Positions 29,601-36,711 are shown, numbered from the stretch's first letter. The stretch: 36,711 bases of DNA from Blastococcus sp. (GCA_025465355.1 JAODNN010000133.1:1-36711); one strand, 5' to 3'. The notes: generated by a model not told the origin, from the letters alone. Numbers and translations: made by a program.

Positions 29601-31667
29601 GTGCCCTCGACCGTGAGCGAGCCGACCACCGCCCCCGATCCCGTTCTCACCGCCGAGCGTGCCCACCTGGCGCACGCGGCCGACTGTCTCACCGAGATGC
29701 GCGTCGCGGCCCAGTCCGTCGTCGACGCCGGCGTCGACGCCTGGGCCTCCGAGCGCCTCGGTGCCGCCCGGGCGGAGCGGTTGCGCGCCCTGGCCGCCGA
29801 TCCGCAGGTGCCCGCCTTCTTCGGCCGCACCGATGCCCGGCACACCGACGGAGGCGAGACCTTCCACATCGGCCGCCGGCATGTCCGCGACGCCGCGGGT
29901 GACCCCGTCGTCATCGACTGGCGGGCGCCGATGAGCCGGCCGTTCTACCAGGCCAGCGCGGCCGAACCCCAGGGCCTGGTCCGCCGGCGCCGGTTCGGCT
30001 TCGCCGGGGGCGAGCTCACCAGCTACGAGGACGAGTTCCTTGCGGACGGCGACATCGGTGACGGCGCGGGCGCGCTGCTCCGGGCCGAGATCGAGCGCCC
30101 GCGCAGCGGACCCATGCGCGACATCGTCGCCACCATCCAGCCCGACCAGGACGACATCGTCCGCGCCCCGCTGGCCGAGTCGATCTGCGTGCAGGGCGCC
30201 CCAGGGACCGGGAAGACCGCGGTCGGGCTGCACCGCGCCGCCTACTTGCTCTACACGCATCCCGGCCAGCTGGCCCGCACCGGCGTTCTCGTCGTGGGCC
30301 CGAACCGGGCGTTCCTCCGCTACATCGAGCAGGTGCTGCCCACCCTCGGCGAGGTGGACGTCGAGCAGACCACGGTGGCCGACCTGACCGCGCGGGTCCC
30401 GGTCCGTGCCGTCGACCCGGCCCACGTCGCCGTCCTCAAGGGCGATGCGCGGATGGCCGAGGTGCTCCGCCGGGCGCTCTGGGGGGAGATCGTCAAGCCG
30501 GTCGACTCCGTGCAGGTGCCCCTGGCGGGTCGCCTGTACCGCGTGCCGGTCGAGCGGCTCAAGCGCTACGTCGACGACCTGCGCCGCCGGGCCCGTGCCG
30601 ACGACGACCAGCAGCTGCTGCACTACGCGGCCGCCCGGGAGCGGCTGGCGATGCTGCTCGCCGAGGACGCCCGCCGGCAGAAGGAGGAGAACGGCGGCGC
30701 GCCGACCGATGGCGAGACCCGGCGGGCGGCCCGCAGCGCGGAGGTCGCCGCGTTCTGCGAGGCGGTGTGGCCCGCCCGGGACGCCGCCGGCCTGGTCTTC
30801 GCCCTCTGGACCGACGCGGGCCTGCTGGCCCGTTCGGCCCGCGGGCTCCTGGACGACACCGAGCAGGCACTGCTGTCCTGGTCGCACGCGCCGCGATCGA
30901 TGCGCACCGCCCCGTGGACGTCGGCGGATGCCGTGCTGGTCGACGAGGCGGCCGGCCTGCTCGAGCGCACCGCGGGTTACGGCCACGTGGTGCTCGACGA
31001 GGCCCAGGACCTCTCGCCGATGGAGTGCCGCGCGGTCGCCCGCCGGCTGGGGGCCGGGTCGCTGACCGTGCTCGGCGATCTCGCTCAGGCCACCAGCCCG
31101 TGGGCGTCCTCGGACTGGCGGCAGACGCTCACCGGGCTGGGCCGCCCGGGCACCGTGGTCCGCCCGCTGACCCGCGGCTACCGGGTGCCGGGGGAGGTGC
31201 TCGACTACGCCAACCGGCTGCTGCCGCTGATCGCGCCCGAGCTGCCCGCCGCCACCGCGGTCCGGTCGGAGCCCGGCTCGCTGCGAGTCCGTTCAGCCGC
31301 CAGCCTGGCCGCGCCGCTGGTCGAGGTGGTCGCCGAGCTGGCCGCCGTGCCGGGTTCGACCGCTGTGGTCTGTGCCGACGCCTCGGTCCCCGACGTCGTG
31401 GAGGTGCTGACCCGGGCGGGACTCGACGCGGTGGCACTGTCCGACGAGGCGGAGGCGCCCATGCTGGCCGTCGTCCCGGCGAGCCTGGCGAAGGGGCTGG
31501 AGTTCGACGCGGTCGTCGTCGTCGACCCGGCCGCGATCGTCGCCGCCGAGACGCGCGGGCTGCACCGGCTCTACGTCGTCCTCACCCGTGCCGTGAGCAC
31601 GCTCGTCGTCCTGCACCGCGGTGACCTTCCGGGACCGCTGGCCGACGAGCCGCGCGCGAGCGCGTGA
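29601..31667 (+). CDS. helD: HelD/HelR-like RNA polymerase recycling ATPase
   Basis: 688-aa UvrD/Rep-like SF1 ATPase of the actinobacterial (class II) HelD group, which removes RNA polymerase from stalled or terminal complexes and in some species gives rifamycin tolerance. The N-terminus (residues 1-190) is the HelD-specific part, with a helical arm (TAERAHLAHAADCLTEMRVA) and FFGRTDARHTDGGETFHIGR then VVIDWRAPMSRPFY. Walker A is GAPGTGKT (199-206), Walker B is VVLDEAQDLS (near 465), followed by LTVLGDLAQATSPW, RGYRVP, AKGLEFDAVVVV and YVVLTRAV. DNA-repair UvrD is excluded by the N-terminal domain. It starts 26 bp after acVLRF1 and is convergent with the FAD enzyme; a 6-bp stem (31665-31683) joins the two stop codons. 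Confidence 0.9.
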   Translation: MPSTVSEPTTAPDPVLTAERAHLAHAADCLTEMRVAAQSVVDAGVDAWASERLGAARAERLRALAADPQVPAFFGRTDARHTDGGETFHIGRRHVRDAAGDPVVIDWRAPMSRPFYQASAAEPQGLVRRRRFGFAGGELTSYEDEFLADGDIGDGAGALLRAEIERPRSGPMRDIVATIQPDQDDIVRAPLAESICVQGAPGTGKTAVGLHRAAYLLYTHPGQLARTGVLVVGPNRAFLRYIEQVLPTLGEVDVEQTTVADLTARVPVRAVDPAHVAVLKGDARMAEVLRRALWGEIVKPVDSVQVPLAGRLYRVPVERLKRYVDDLRRRARADDDQQLLHYAAARERLAMLLAEDARRQKEENGGAPTDGETRRAARSAEVAAFCEAVWPARDAAGLVFALWTDAGLLARSARGLLDDTEQALLSWSHAPRSMRTAPWTSADAVLVDEAAGLLERTAGYGHVVLDEAQDLSPMECRAVARRLGAGSLTVLGDLAQATSPWASSDWRQTLTGLGRPGTVVRPLTRGYRVPGEVLDYANRLLPLIAPELPAATAVRSEPGSLRVRSAASLAAPLVEVVAELAAVPGSTAVVCADASVPDVVEVLTRAGLDAVALSDEAEAPMLAVVPASLAKGLEFDAVVVVDPAAIVAAETRGLHRLYVVLTRAVSTLVVLHRGDLPGPLADEPRASA

Positions 31668-31680
31668 CCGGCAGGAGCGG

Positions 31681-33243
31681 TCAGCGCTGGTCGAGGAGGT
31701 GGCGGGCGGCGGCGTAGCCGCCGAGCCCGCTGACGGCGCCGCCGCGCACGGTCCCGCCCGAGGACGCCGACACGATCCGGGGATGCTCGGTGGCGACGCC
31801 CCAGGTGCCGACCTGCTCGTCGGTCGCGGCCACCGGCCAGGTCAGATCGCCGTGGAAGATGTGCCCGCCAGGCATGGCCAGCGCCGCCTCCACGTCCAGC
31901 GGTGACGACGCGTCCAGGCATGGCTCGCCCGAGGCGTCGCGGGCCAGGCAGTCCAGCAGCGGCTCCTCGAGGTGCGCGTCGAGCTGGGCGACCACCCGAC
32001 GGACCGCCTCCCGCCGGGTGCCCACCGGATCAGCACGGAAGAGCTCGGCCGGCGTGTGCAGGCCGAACAGGGTGAGCGTGTGCCGCCCGGTCGCCTGCTC
32101 GACCGGACCCAGCACCGACGGGTCGGTCAGGGAGTGGCAGTAGACCTCGAACGGGATCACGTCCGGCAGCCGGCCGGCGGCGGCCTGCGCGTAGGCGGCA
32201 TCGAGCTGCCCGGCGGCCTCGTCGACGTGGAACGTGCCGGCGAACGCGAGCGCCGGGTCGGCTCCCGAGCGGAGCCGGGGGAGCCGGGCCAGCACCATGT
32301 TGATCTTCAGCTGCGATCCGGACGGGTGAGGGCGCGGATCGGCGCCGGTCAGCTCGGCGAGCACGGTGGGCGCGGCGCCGAAGACCACGGTGCCGGCCTC
32401 GACCGCCGCCGTCCGGCCGTCGTCGTCGGTCCAGGAGACGGTGACCCCGTTCGCCCGCGGGTCCAGGGCGGTGACCGTGGCCCGGGTGAGCAACTCGGCG
32501 CCGGCCCGGCGGCCGGCGGTCGCCATGGCTCCGCTGACCGCGCCCATCCCGCCGACCGGCACCCGCCAGCGGCCGGTGCCGTTGCCGACGAGGTGGTACA
32601 GGAAGCAGCGGCCGGCCAAGCCGTCGTCCGCATGCACGTCGGCGAACGTGCCGATCAGTCCGTCGGTGAGGGCCACCCCACGGACGACGTCGTCGGCGAG
32701 GTGGTCGGAGACGACGTCGGCCAGGGGGCGCTCGCGCACGTCATGCCACAGCTGGGGGTCGCGCAGCCGGCCGGCCAGCTCGGTGGGGGACAGGAGGGGC
32801 TCGGTGAGCGTGGGGGCGAGGTCCTCGGCCAGGGTGGCGAGCCGGCCGTAGAAGCGCTGCCAGCCGGCGAACTCGGCGTCGGAGCCGGTGAGCTGCCGGA
32901 AGGAGGTGGCGGTGGCCGGCCCCTCGTCGCGCTCGACCAGCAGCCCGGTCGACGAGCCGTCCCGCGTGGTGGGCGTGTACGAGGCGACCGCACGATCGGC
33001 CAGCCGCACCGCCAGGCCGAGGTCGTCGACGATCCGGTCCGGCAGGAGGCTGACCAGGTACGAGTACGCCGACAGCCGGACGTCGACGCCCTCGAAGACC
33101 TGCCGGCTGATCGCAGCCCCGCCGACCTGCGCCAGTCGCTCCAGGACGAGGACCGTGCGGCCGGCGCCCGCCAGGTAAGCCGAAGCGACCAGACCGTTGT
33201 GCCCGCCCCCGACGACGACGACGTCGTACCTGTTCCGTGTCAC
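31681..33243 (-). CDS. FAD-dependent oxidoreductase, phytoene-desaturase/PYROXD2-like
   Basis: 520-aa flavoprotein. The N-terminal FAD motif is VVVVGGGHNGLVASAYLAGA (residues 9-28), followed by VLVLERLAQVGGAAISRQVF, as in phytoene desaturase-like amine/carotenoid oxidoreductases and human PYROXD2. The middle GGMGAVSGAMATAGRRAGAE and the C-terminal GTVRGGAVSGLGGYAAARHL close the FAD site. No carotenoid cluster is near, so a carotenoid role is not supported and the substrate is unknown. The GTG at 33243 stands 6 nt after a TACCGT box, suggesting a leaderless mRNA. Confidence 0.88.
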   Translation of the reverse strand: MTRNRYDVVVVGGGHNGLVASAYLAGAGRTVLVLERLAQVGGAAISRQVFEGVDVRLSAYSYLVSLLPDRIVDDLGLAVRLADRAVASYTPTTRDGSSTGLLVERDEGPATATSFRQLTGSDAEFAGWQRFYGRLATLAEDLAPTLTEPLLSPTELAGRLRDPQLWHDVRERPLADVVSDHLADDVVRGVALTDGLIGTFADVHADDGLAGRCFLYHLVGNGTGRWRVPVGGMGAVSGAMATAGRRAGAELLTRATVTALDPRANGVTVSWTDDDGRTAAVEAGTVVFGAAPTVLAELTGADPRPHPSGSQLKINMVLARLPRLRSGADPALAFAGTFHVDEAAGQLDAAYAQAAAGRLPDVIPFEVYCHSLTDPSVLGPVEQATGRHTLTLFGLHTPAELFRADPVGTRREAVRRVVAQLDAHLEEPLLDCLARDASGEPCLDASSPLDVEAALAMPGGHIFHGDLTWPVAATDEQVGTWGVATEHPRIVSASSGGTVRGGAVSGLGGYAAARHLLDQR

Positions 33244-33249
33244 CGGCGG

Positions 33250-33255
33250 ACGGTA
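33250..33255 (-). promoter_or_regulatory. leaderless -10 box for the FAD oxidoreductase
   Basis: Minus-strand TACCGT (TANNNT) ends 6 nt before the GTG start; no Shine-Dalgarno sequence is present. Confidence 0.4.
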
Positions 33256-33348
33256 ACCGCCGGGCGCGGCGGTGACCAGGCGACCTGTCGGAGGGTGAGC
33301 GCGATGATCACACGGTCGTGACGACGGGCGTGCCGCAAGACCTCATAG

Positions 33349-33381
33349 AAAGATGCGAAAAATTCAACAAATGACATCTTT
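33349..33381. repeat. AT-rich inverted repeat upstream of the NlpC/P60 gene
   Basis: AAAGATG (33349-33355) and CATCTTT (33375-33381) are exact reverse complements around a 19-bp A/T-rich centre. It is the least GC-rich stretch of the window and sits just upstream of the predicted promoter of the riboswitch transcript, so it could be an operator or an UP-like element. The region 33256-33348 shows nothing else. Confidence 0.45.
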
Positions 33382-33385
33382 GTGA

Positions 33386-33415
33386 TTGTCACGCCCCGGT
33401 AACGCCCCTTACGGT
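33386..33415 (+). promoter_or_regulatory. possible promoter of the c-di-AMP riboswitch transcript
   Basis: TTGTCA (33386-33391, five of six to TTGACA), an 18-bp spacer and TACGGT (33410-33415, TANNNT) predict a start near 33422, about 45 nt before the aptamer. Confidence 0.45.
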
Positions 33416-33466
33416 CTGTGTGTTCGTCGGGGCGTTCAGTCACTGTCAGGGTGGCCCCCGCCGGGC

Positions 33467-33602
33467 GCCGTCGAGCCGGCCCCGCATTCGTGCGGAGGCC
33501 GGGCCGGGGACCCACCGCAGCACTGGGGTGAAGCGCGTACGGCCTGTGCCGTAGCGCCGGGCGAACTCCCGCCCGAACCCGTCAGCTAACCCGGTAGGCG
33601 GC
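33467..33602 (+). promoter_or_regulatory. cyclic di-AMP riboswitch (ydaO-yuaA class)
   Basis: About 136-nt aptamer. The conserved ydaO/yuaA blocks appear in order: GGGGACCCACC (33506-33516), GGGGTGAA (33525-33532) and CCCGAACCCGTCAGCTAACC (33572-33591), then GGTAGGCGGC. The closing helix can form from GCCGTC (33467-33472) and GGCGGC (33597-33602) with a G-U pair. In actinobacteria this class typically precedes genes for secreted cell-wall hydrolases, as here. High cyclic di-AMP is known to turn such genes off. No clear terminator lies between 33603 and the ATG at 33632, so the output mechanism is open. Confidence 0.95.
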
Positions 33603-33631
33603 TCGTGGATGAGAAAGAGAGCCGCCGCGTC

Positions 33632-34693
33632 ATGGCGACCCCCTCCGTCGGTGCTCCTCGTACCGCAGCCCGCAGCTCCGTGGTCGCCGGACGGCGGGCC
33701 GCCGTGGTCCTGGCCGGCGTGCTCGGAATCCTCCTCGCCTCGCTGCCCGCTCAGGCCGCACCCGCCAACTCGGCCGAGGCCGCGCGCCTCGTGGCCGCCA
33801 AGGCGCACGACCTCGAGGTGCTGTCGGAGAAGTTCAACACCGCCCGCGAGACGCTGGCCCGTCAGGAGGCCGCGGTCAAGGCCGCGACGGCCGCCACGGA
33901 CAAGGCGACGGCCACGCTGGGCGTCGCGCAGCACCAGGTGCGCGGCATCGCCCGGAGCGCCTTCACCGGTGACGGCGTCAGCCCCTTCCGAGCCCTCATG
34001 ACCAGCCGGAATGCCAACGAGTTCATCGACCGCGTGGCGACCCTGGAGACCATCGCCGGCCACCAGAACGGGATTCTGCACACGGCCGCCGTCGCCAACA
34101 TCGCGGCTGCCCAGGCTCAGGCCACCGCCCAGAAGGCGGCCGCCGCGGCCAAGGCCCAGTACGACGCCGTCGCCGCCCAGCAGGCCACGCTCAAGGCCGA
34201 CGTGGCCAAGTTCCAGGCCGAGTTCGACCGGCTCAGCGCTCAGGAGAAGCTCGCGGCGGTCAACGGTCCGGGTCGCGCCAGCCGCGCCGACCGGGCGCCG
34301 GTGGCGACCGTGGCCGCCTCCGGGCCGATCGTGGCCAGCAGCCAGGTCGCGCAGGCCGTCGTCGACACGGCCATGGCCCAGCGCGGGAAGCCCTACGTGT
34401 GGGCCGCATCCGGTCCCGGGTCGTTCGACTGCTCAGGCCTGGTGACGTACGCCTTCAGCGCCGCCGGCATCGGCCTGCCGCACTCGAGCCTCATGCAGTC
34501 CCAGATGGGCCAGGCGGTCTCCCGGGACCAGCTGCAGCCCGGTGACCTGGTCTTCTTCTACAGCCCGGTGAGCCACGTCGGGATCTACATCGGCAACGGC
34601 CTGATGGTGCACGCCCCTACCAGCGGAGACGTGGTGAAGGTCGCCGACATCGACACGATGGGCAGCTACAGCGGGGCCCGGCGGATCGGCTGA
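33632..34693 (+). CDS. secreted NlpC/P60 peptidoglycan endopeptidase
   Basis: 353-aa exported cell-wall hydrolase of the RipA/NlpC-P60 type, cutting peptide stems of peptidoglycan. A signal peptide (residues 1-42, VVLAGVLGILLASLPAQAA) is followed by a long Ala-rich coiled coil (about 48-210, with one break at TGDGVSPFRALMTSRNANEF) and a short linker. The catalytic domain (about 238-353) has C267 in GSFDCSGLVTYAF, H315 in SPVSHVGIYIG and H327 in LMVHAPTSGD. A GTG at 33605 would also open the frame but would abut the riboswitch helix; the ATG at 33632 is chosen. The coiled coil probably keeps the enzyme inactive until released. Expression is under the cyclic di-AMP riboswitch. Confidence 0.95.
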   Translation: MATPSVGAPRTAARSSVVAGRRAAVVLAGVLGILLASLPAQAAPANSAEAARLVAAKAHDLEVLSEKFNTARETLARQEAAVKAATAATDKATATLGVAQHQVRGIARSAFTGDGVSPFRALMTSRNANEFIDRVATLETIAGHQNGILHTAAVANIAAAQAQATAQKAAAAAKAQYDAVAAQQATLKADVAKFQAEFDRLSAQEKLAAVNGPGRASRADRAPVATVAASGPIVASSQVAQAVVDTAMAQRGKPYVWAASGPGSFDCSGLVTYAFSAAGIGLPHSSLMQSQMGQAVSRDQLQPGDLVFFYSPVSHVGIYIGNGLMVHAPTSGDVVKVADIDTMGSYSGARRIG

Positions 34694-34726
34694 GCACGCT
34701 CCTGCCCCCGCCCGTGGCCGGCTCCG

Positions 34727-35272
34727 TCACGGGTCCTGGAGCGGGCTGACCTGCTGGAGGAGTCCCCACACGAAGGCGGCCCGCTCCCCTGTGGGCAGGT
34801 GGACCTCCCAGCGGGTCACGACACCGGGATCCACGCTCTGCGCCCCCCGCAGGCCGACGACGTCGTCGAGCACGTGCTCCCACACGAGCAGCGCCCCGGC
34901 GGCCGCCGGCGGAACCGGGGAACCCGGGGCCCGGGACAGGTGCTCGTGCAGCACCGAGCCGCCCGGGCCGCTGAGCACCTCCCACATCAGGTGTGGCCAG
35001 AGCGGCATCGGCCAGCGGCGGACCTGCACGTCCAGATCCCCGAACCGGCGGTCCTCCAGCTCCTCGGGCGGCCCGAGTACCGCCGTCCGCAGCGCCAGCC
35101 CGCGCGGCCCCCGGCGGGAGTGCTGCAGCGCCTGCCATCGGGTGTGCGCGGCGTGTGCCTCGGCCGGCGAGGCGCCCAGTCGGGGGAGCGCCTCGGCCAC
35201 CAGGTCGGGCCGGACGTCGGCCATCCTGCGCAGCAGCACGAGGCAGAACTCGCGCCGCGCCAGTCCCCGCAC
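34727..35272 (-). CDS. hypothetical protein
   Basis: 181-aa soluble protein that I do not recognise. It is rich in Arg, Leu and Trp, with no signal peptide or membrane segment. The N-terminal part is helical ([20 protein letters not shown] then EALPRLG); the middle has [20 protein letters not shown] and [17 protein letters not shown]; the C-terminal part contains [20 protein letters not shown] and [20 protein letters not shown]. Codon use looks like its neighbours. GTG at 35272 is used, but the ATG 17 codons later is possible; neither has a good ribosome-binding site. It is convergent with the NlpC/P60 gene (33 bp; a short CCCGTG/CACGGG stem spans the gap) and divergent from the serine hydrolase. 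Confidence 0.7.
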   Translation of the reverse strand: MRGLARREFCLVLLRRMADVRPDLVAEALPRLGASPAEAHAAHTRWQALQHSRRGPRGLALRTAVLGPPEELEDRRFGDLDVQVRRWPMPLWPHLMWEVLSGPGGSVLHEHLSRAPGSPVPPAAAGALLVWEHVLDDVVGLRGAQSVDPGVVTRWEVHLPTGERAAFVWGLLQQVSPLQDP

Positions 35273-35374
35273 GTCAGCGACCCTGCCACGATGCGTTCCC
35301 GCTGCTCGACCGCGCCACCCCCGCGGCCGCCGTCGTCGTGGCGGCCTGACCTGCGCCGGCGGTCGCCGGCTCGC

Positions 35375-35380
35375 TACCGT
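35375..35380 (+). promoter_or_regulatory. leaderless -10 box for the serine hydrolase gene
   Basis: TACCGT (TANNNT) ends 8 nt before the ATG at 35389 with no Shine-Dalgarno sequence between, fitting a leaderless transcript. Confidence 0.4.
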
Positions 35381-35388
35381 CCCTGGTC

Positions 35389-36711
35389 ATGCCGGAATCC
35401 GTCCTGCCGACCACCGCTCGCGTCCTCCTGGCCCGAACCGCCCGCGTCCAGCAGGAGGGCCGTGCGCCCAGCCTGGTCGCCGGCGTGGTCCGCGACGGCG
35501 GGCTGGCGTGGTCGGCCGGCCGGGGCGAGGTTCCCGAGCCGCACACCGACGTGCAGTACCGGCTGGGCTCGATCAGCAAGACGGTCACCGCGGTGGCGGT
35601 GATGCGGCTGCGGAACGAGGGCCGGCTGCACCTCGACGACCCGCTCGACCGGCACCTTCCCGGTACGCCGTTCGGCGATCGGACGATCGGCCAGCTGTTG
35701 TCCCACCTCGGCGGCGCCTCGGCCGAGAGCCCGGGCGGCTGGTGGGAGCGCACACCGGGTGGCTCGCTGGAGGAGCTGGCGGTGACCCAGGACGACGTCG
35801 TGCTCGGTGCCGCCCGGCGGTTCCACTACTCCAACCTGGGCTTCGGCCTGCTCGGTGAGCTGGTGGCGCGGGCGCGTGGGACGTCGTGGGAGGAGGCCGT
35901 CACGGCCGAGGTGCTCGCTCCGCTCGGGATGAACCGGACGACGTCCCGCCCCGTGCCGCCCGCGGCATCGGGATTCGCCGTGCACCCGTGGGCCGACGTC
36001 GTCCTGCCTGAGCCGGAGCATCACGCCGGAGTGATGGCCGCCGCCGGGCAGCTGTGGGCGACGCTCGCTGATCTGGCCCGCTTCGCGGCCTTCCTGCTCG
36101 GTGACACCGGCGACGTGCTGGCCCCGGCCACGTTGGAGGAGATGATCGTGCCGGCCGGGGTGGACTCCAGCGCGCCCGGCTGGTCGGCCTACGGGCTCGG
36201 CGTCCAGGTGCTGCGGATGGAAGGCCGCACGTTCATCGGTCACGGCGGCTCGATGCCCGGCTTCCTGGCCGGCGTCTTCGTCGACCGGGAGGAGCGAACC
36301 GGTGCCGTCGACCTGGCCAACAGCACCGCCGGCGTGGATCCGCTCGTGTTCGGCCTGCTGGCCGACCTGCGGGCGGCCGAGCCCCGCGTGGTCGAGCCAT
36401 GGACGCCGTCGCCGTCGCCGGTCCCGCTGGACCGGCTCGGGATCTGGTACTGGGGCCCGTCGCCGTACGTGCTCCGGTCCATCAGCGGGGGCCTGCTGCA
36501 CCTGGGCCCGTTGCCCGGCCGCGGGGGGCGGGCCAGCCGCTTCCGGCAGCGGGACGACGGCACGTGGGTGGGGCTGGACGGCTACTACGCCGGCGAGACG
36601 CTCCGGATCGCCGACGACCACCTCGACCTGGACACCTTCATCTTCACCCGCGCCCCGTACGACCCCGAGGCGCCGGTGCCCGGGGGAGTGGACGAGCGCG
36701 GCTGGCGCTGA
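35389..36711 (+). CDS. beta-lactamase-fold serine hydrolase (class C/PBP4* family)
   Basis: 440-aa member of the beta-lactamase/esterase/D-aminopeptidase family (PF00144 type). The nucleophile motif S61-I-S-K64 lies in YRLGSISKTVTAVAVMRLRN, the second motif is Y147-S-N in RFHYSNLGFGLLGELVARA, and the third motif is HGG (around residues 283-287, FIGHGGSMPGFLAG). The C-terminal 100 residues (PLDRLGIWYWGPSPYVLRS onward) form an extra beta-rich domain seen in many such proteins. There is no signal peptide, so it is cytoplasmic, more likely an esterase or peptidase than an antibiotic-degrading enzyme. The start follows a TACCGT box by 8 nt. The stop codon is the last three bases of the window. Confidence 0.92.
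   Translation: MPESVLPTTARVLLARTARVQQEGRAPSLVAGVVRDGGLAWSAGRGEVPEPHTDVQYRLGSISKTVTAVAVMRLRNEGRLHLDDPLDRHLPGTPFGDRTIGQLLSHLGGASAESPGGWWERTPGGSLEELAVTQDDVVLGAARRFHYSNLGFGLLGELVARARGTSWEEAVTAEVLAPLGMNRTTSRPVPPAASGFAVHPWADVVLPEPEHHAGVMAAAGQLWATLADLARFAAFLLGDTGDVLAPATLEEMIVPAGVDSSAPGWSAYGLGVQVLRMEGRTFIGHGGSMPGFLAGVFVDREERTGAVDLANSTAGVDPLVFGLLADLRAAEPRVVEPWTPSPSPVPLDRLGIWYWGPSPYVLRSISGGLLHLGPLPGRGGRASRFRQRDDGTWVGLDGYYAGETLRIADDHLDLDTFIFTRAPYDPEAPVPGGVDERGWR

Noticed and set aside
28833-30986. 717-codon minus-strand open frame opposite acVLRF1 and helD
   Set aside because: Mirror of GC-biased codons. The plus-strand proteins carry full catalytic motifs; this one is Arg/Gly/Pro-rich with no domain.
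29601-31667. UvrD/Rep DNA-repair helicase identity for the SF1 ATPase
   Set aside because: The N-terminal segment before Walker A (FFGRTDARHTDGGETFHIGR and VVIDWRAPMSRPFY) is HelD-type, not UvrD-type.
31681-33243. Carotenoid desaturase role for the FAD enzyme
   Set aside because: No phytoene synthase, cyclase or other carotenoid gene is nearby; only the general FAD-oxidoreductase family is supported.
33240-33377. 45-codon minus-strand frame ending with a GTGA overlap on the FAD oxidoreductase start
   Set aside because: It runs through the AT-rich promoter region, lacks a ribosome-binding site, has codon use unlike its neighbours, and the FAD gene has its own TACCGT box inside this frame.
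33382-33392. GTGA-TTG-TCAC as a CRP-type site
   Set aside because: CRP sites need a 6-bp centre; here it is 3 bp. The stretch is better read as part of a -35 region.
33605-33631. Upstream GTG start for the NlpC/P60 gene
   Set aside because: It is three bases after the riboswitch closing helix and leaves no ribosome-binding site; the ATG at 33632 gives a normal signal peptide.
1-36711. tRNA, rRNA, CRISPR, insertion sequence or prophage
   Set aside because: No T-loop-like motifs, repeat-spacer arrays, transposase or phage genes were seen on reading both strands.

Overview
The window is high-GC DNA from a free-living actinobacterium. Genes are dense, GTG starts are common, 4-bp start/stop overlaps recur, intrinsic terminators lack U-tracts, and several genes have a TANNNT -10 box only 6-9 nt before the start codon (leaderless mRNAs). 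Gene content (acVLRF1, class II HelD, GTP-type PEPCK, DUF1707, DUF2237, a SAM-I/IV-like riboswitch before metY) fits Actinomycetota. Geodermatophilales (Blastococcus, Modestobacter, Geodermatophilus) is my guess from protein flavour, not proven. No rRNA, tRNA, CRISPR, prophage or insertion sequence was seen. This is core chromosome.

Layout. 1-3.2 kb: the end of a VOC/PhnB protein, a YdeI-family protein, then a histidine phosphatase, a divergent NAD(P)HX dehydratase and a gamma-carbonic anhydrase as a likely operon. 3.2-7.1 kb (minus): metY and metX behind a SAM riboswitch, then a PLP protein of the cysteine-desulfurase superfamily that lacks the catalytic Cys. 7.2-8.5 kb: a zinc alcohol dehydrogenase and a small membrane protein. 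8.5-11.2 kb (minus): a complete polar amino-acid ABC importer. 11.3-12.7 kb: an MscS channel co-translated with a Ser/Thr/Pro-rich single-pass protein. 12.8-18.6 kb: a TesB-like thioesterase, an EamA exporter, DUF2237 plus glutathione peroxidase, an SDR-type epimerase, an acyl-CoA dehydrogenase and a DUF1707 membrane protein. 18.6-24.1 kb: a GH13 alpha-glucosidase, an FKBP isomerase, a 72-bp inverted-repeat element, a CDF cation transporter, a FrnE-like DsbA protein, a nitronate monooxygenase and an 80-aa helical protein. 24.2-26.4 kb: pckG with repeated operator-like boxes at its promoter and stacked terminator hairpins. 26.5-31.7 kb: an MFS transporter, then a short cysteine-containing leader peptide followed by cysteine dioxygenase, rhodanese, acVLRF1 peptidyl-tRNA hydrolase and HelD. 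31.7-36.7 kb: an FAD oxidoreductase, a cyclic-di-AMP riboswitch controlling a secreted NlpC/P60 peptidoglycan hydrolase, an unknown protein and a beta-lactamase-fold serine hydrolase.

How the genes work together. Sulfur is the main theme. Methionine synthesis by direct sulfhydrylation (MetX, MetY) is under SAM control. Cysteine breakdown (cysteine dioxygenase, rhodanese) is probably under control of a cysteine-reading leader peptide. The most interesting unit is 27.7-31.7 kb. There the leader precedes a tightly overlapping cysteine dioxygenase-rhodanese-acVLRF1 operon, with helD 26 bp downstream. This places a ribosome-rescue peptidyl-tRNA hydrolase and an RNA polymerase recycling factor next to, and perhaps under, a cysteine/translation-sensing attenuator.
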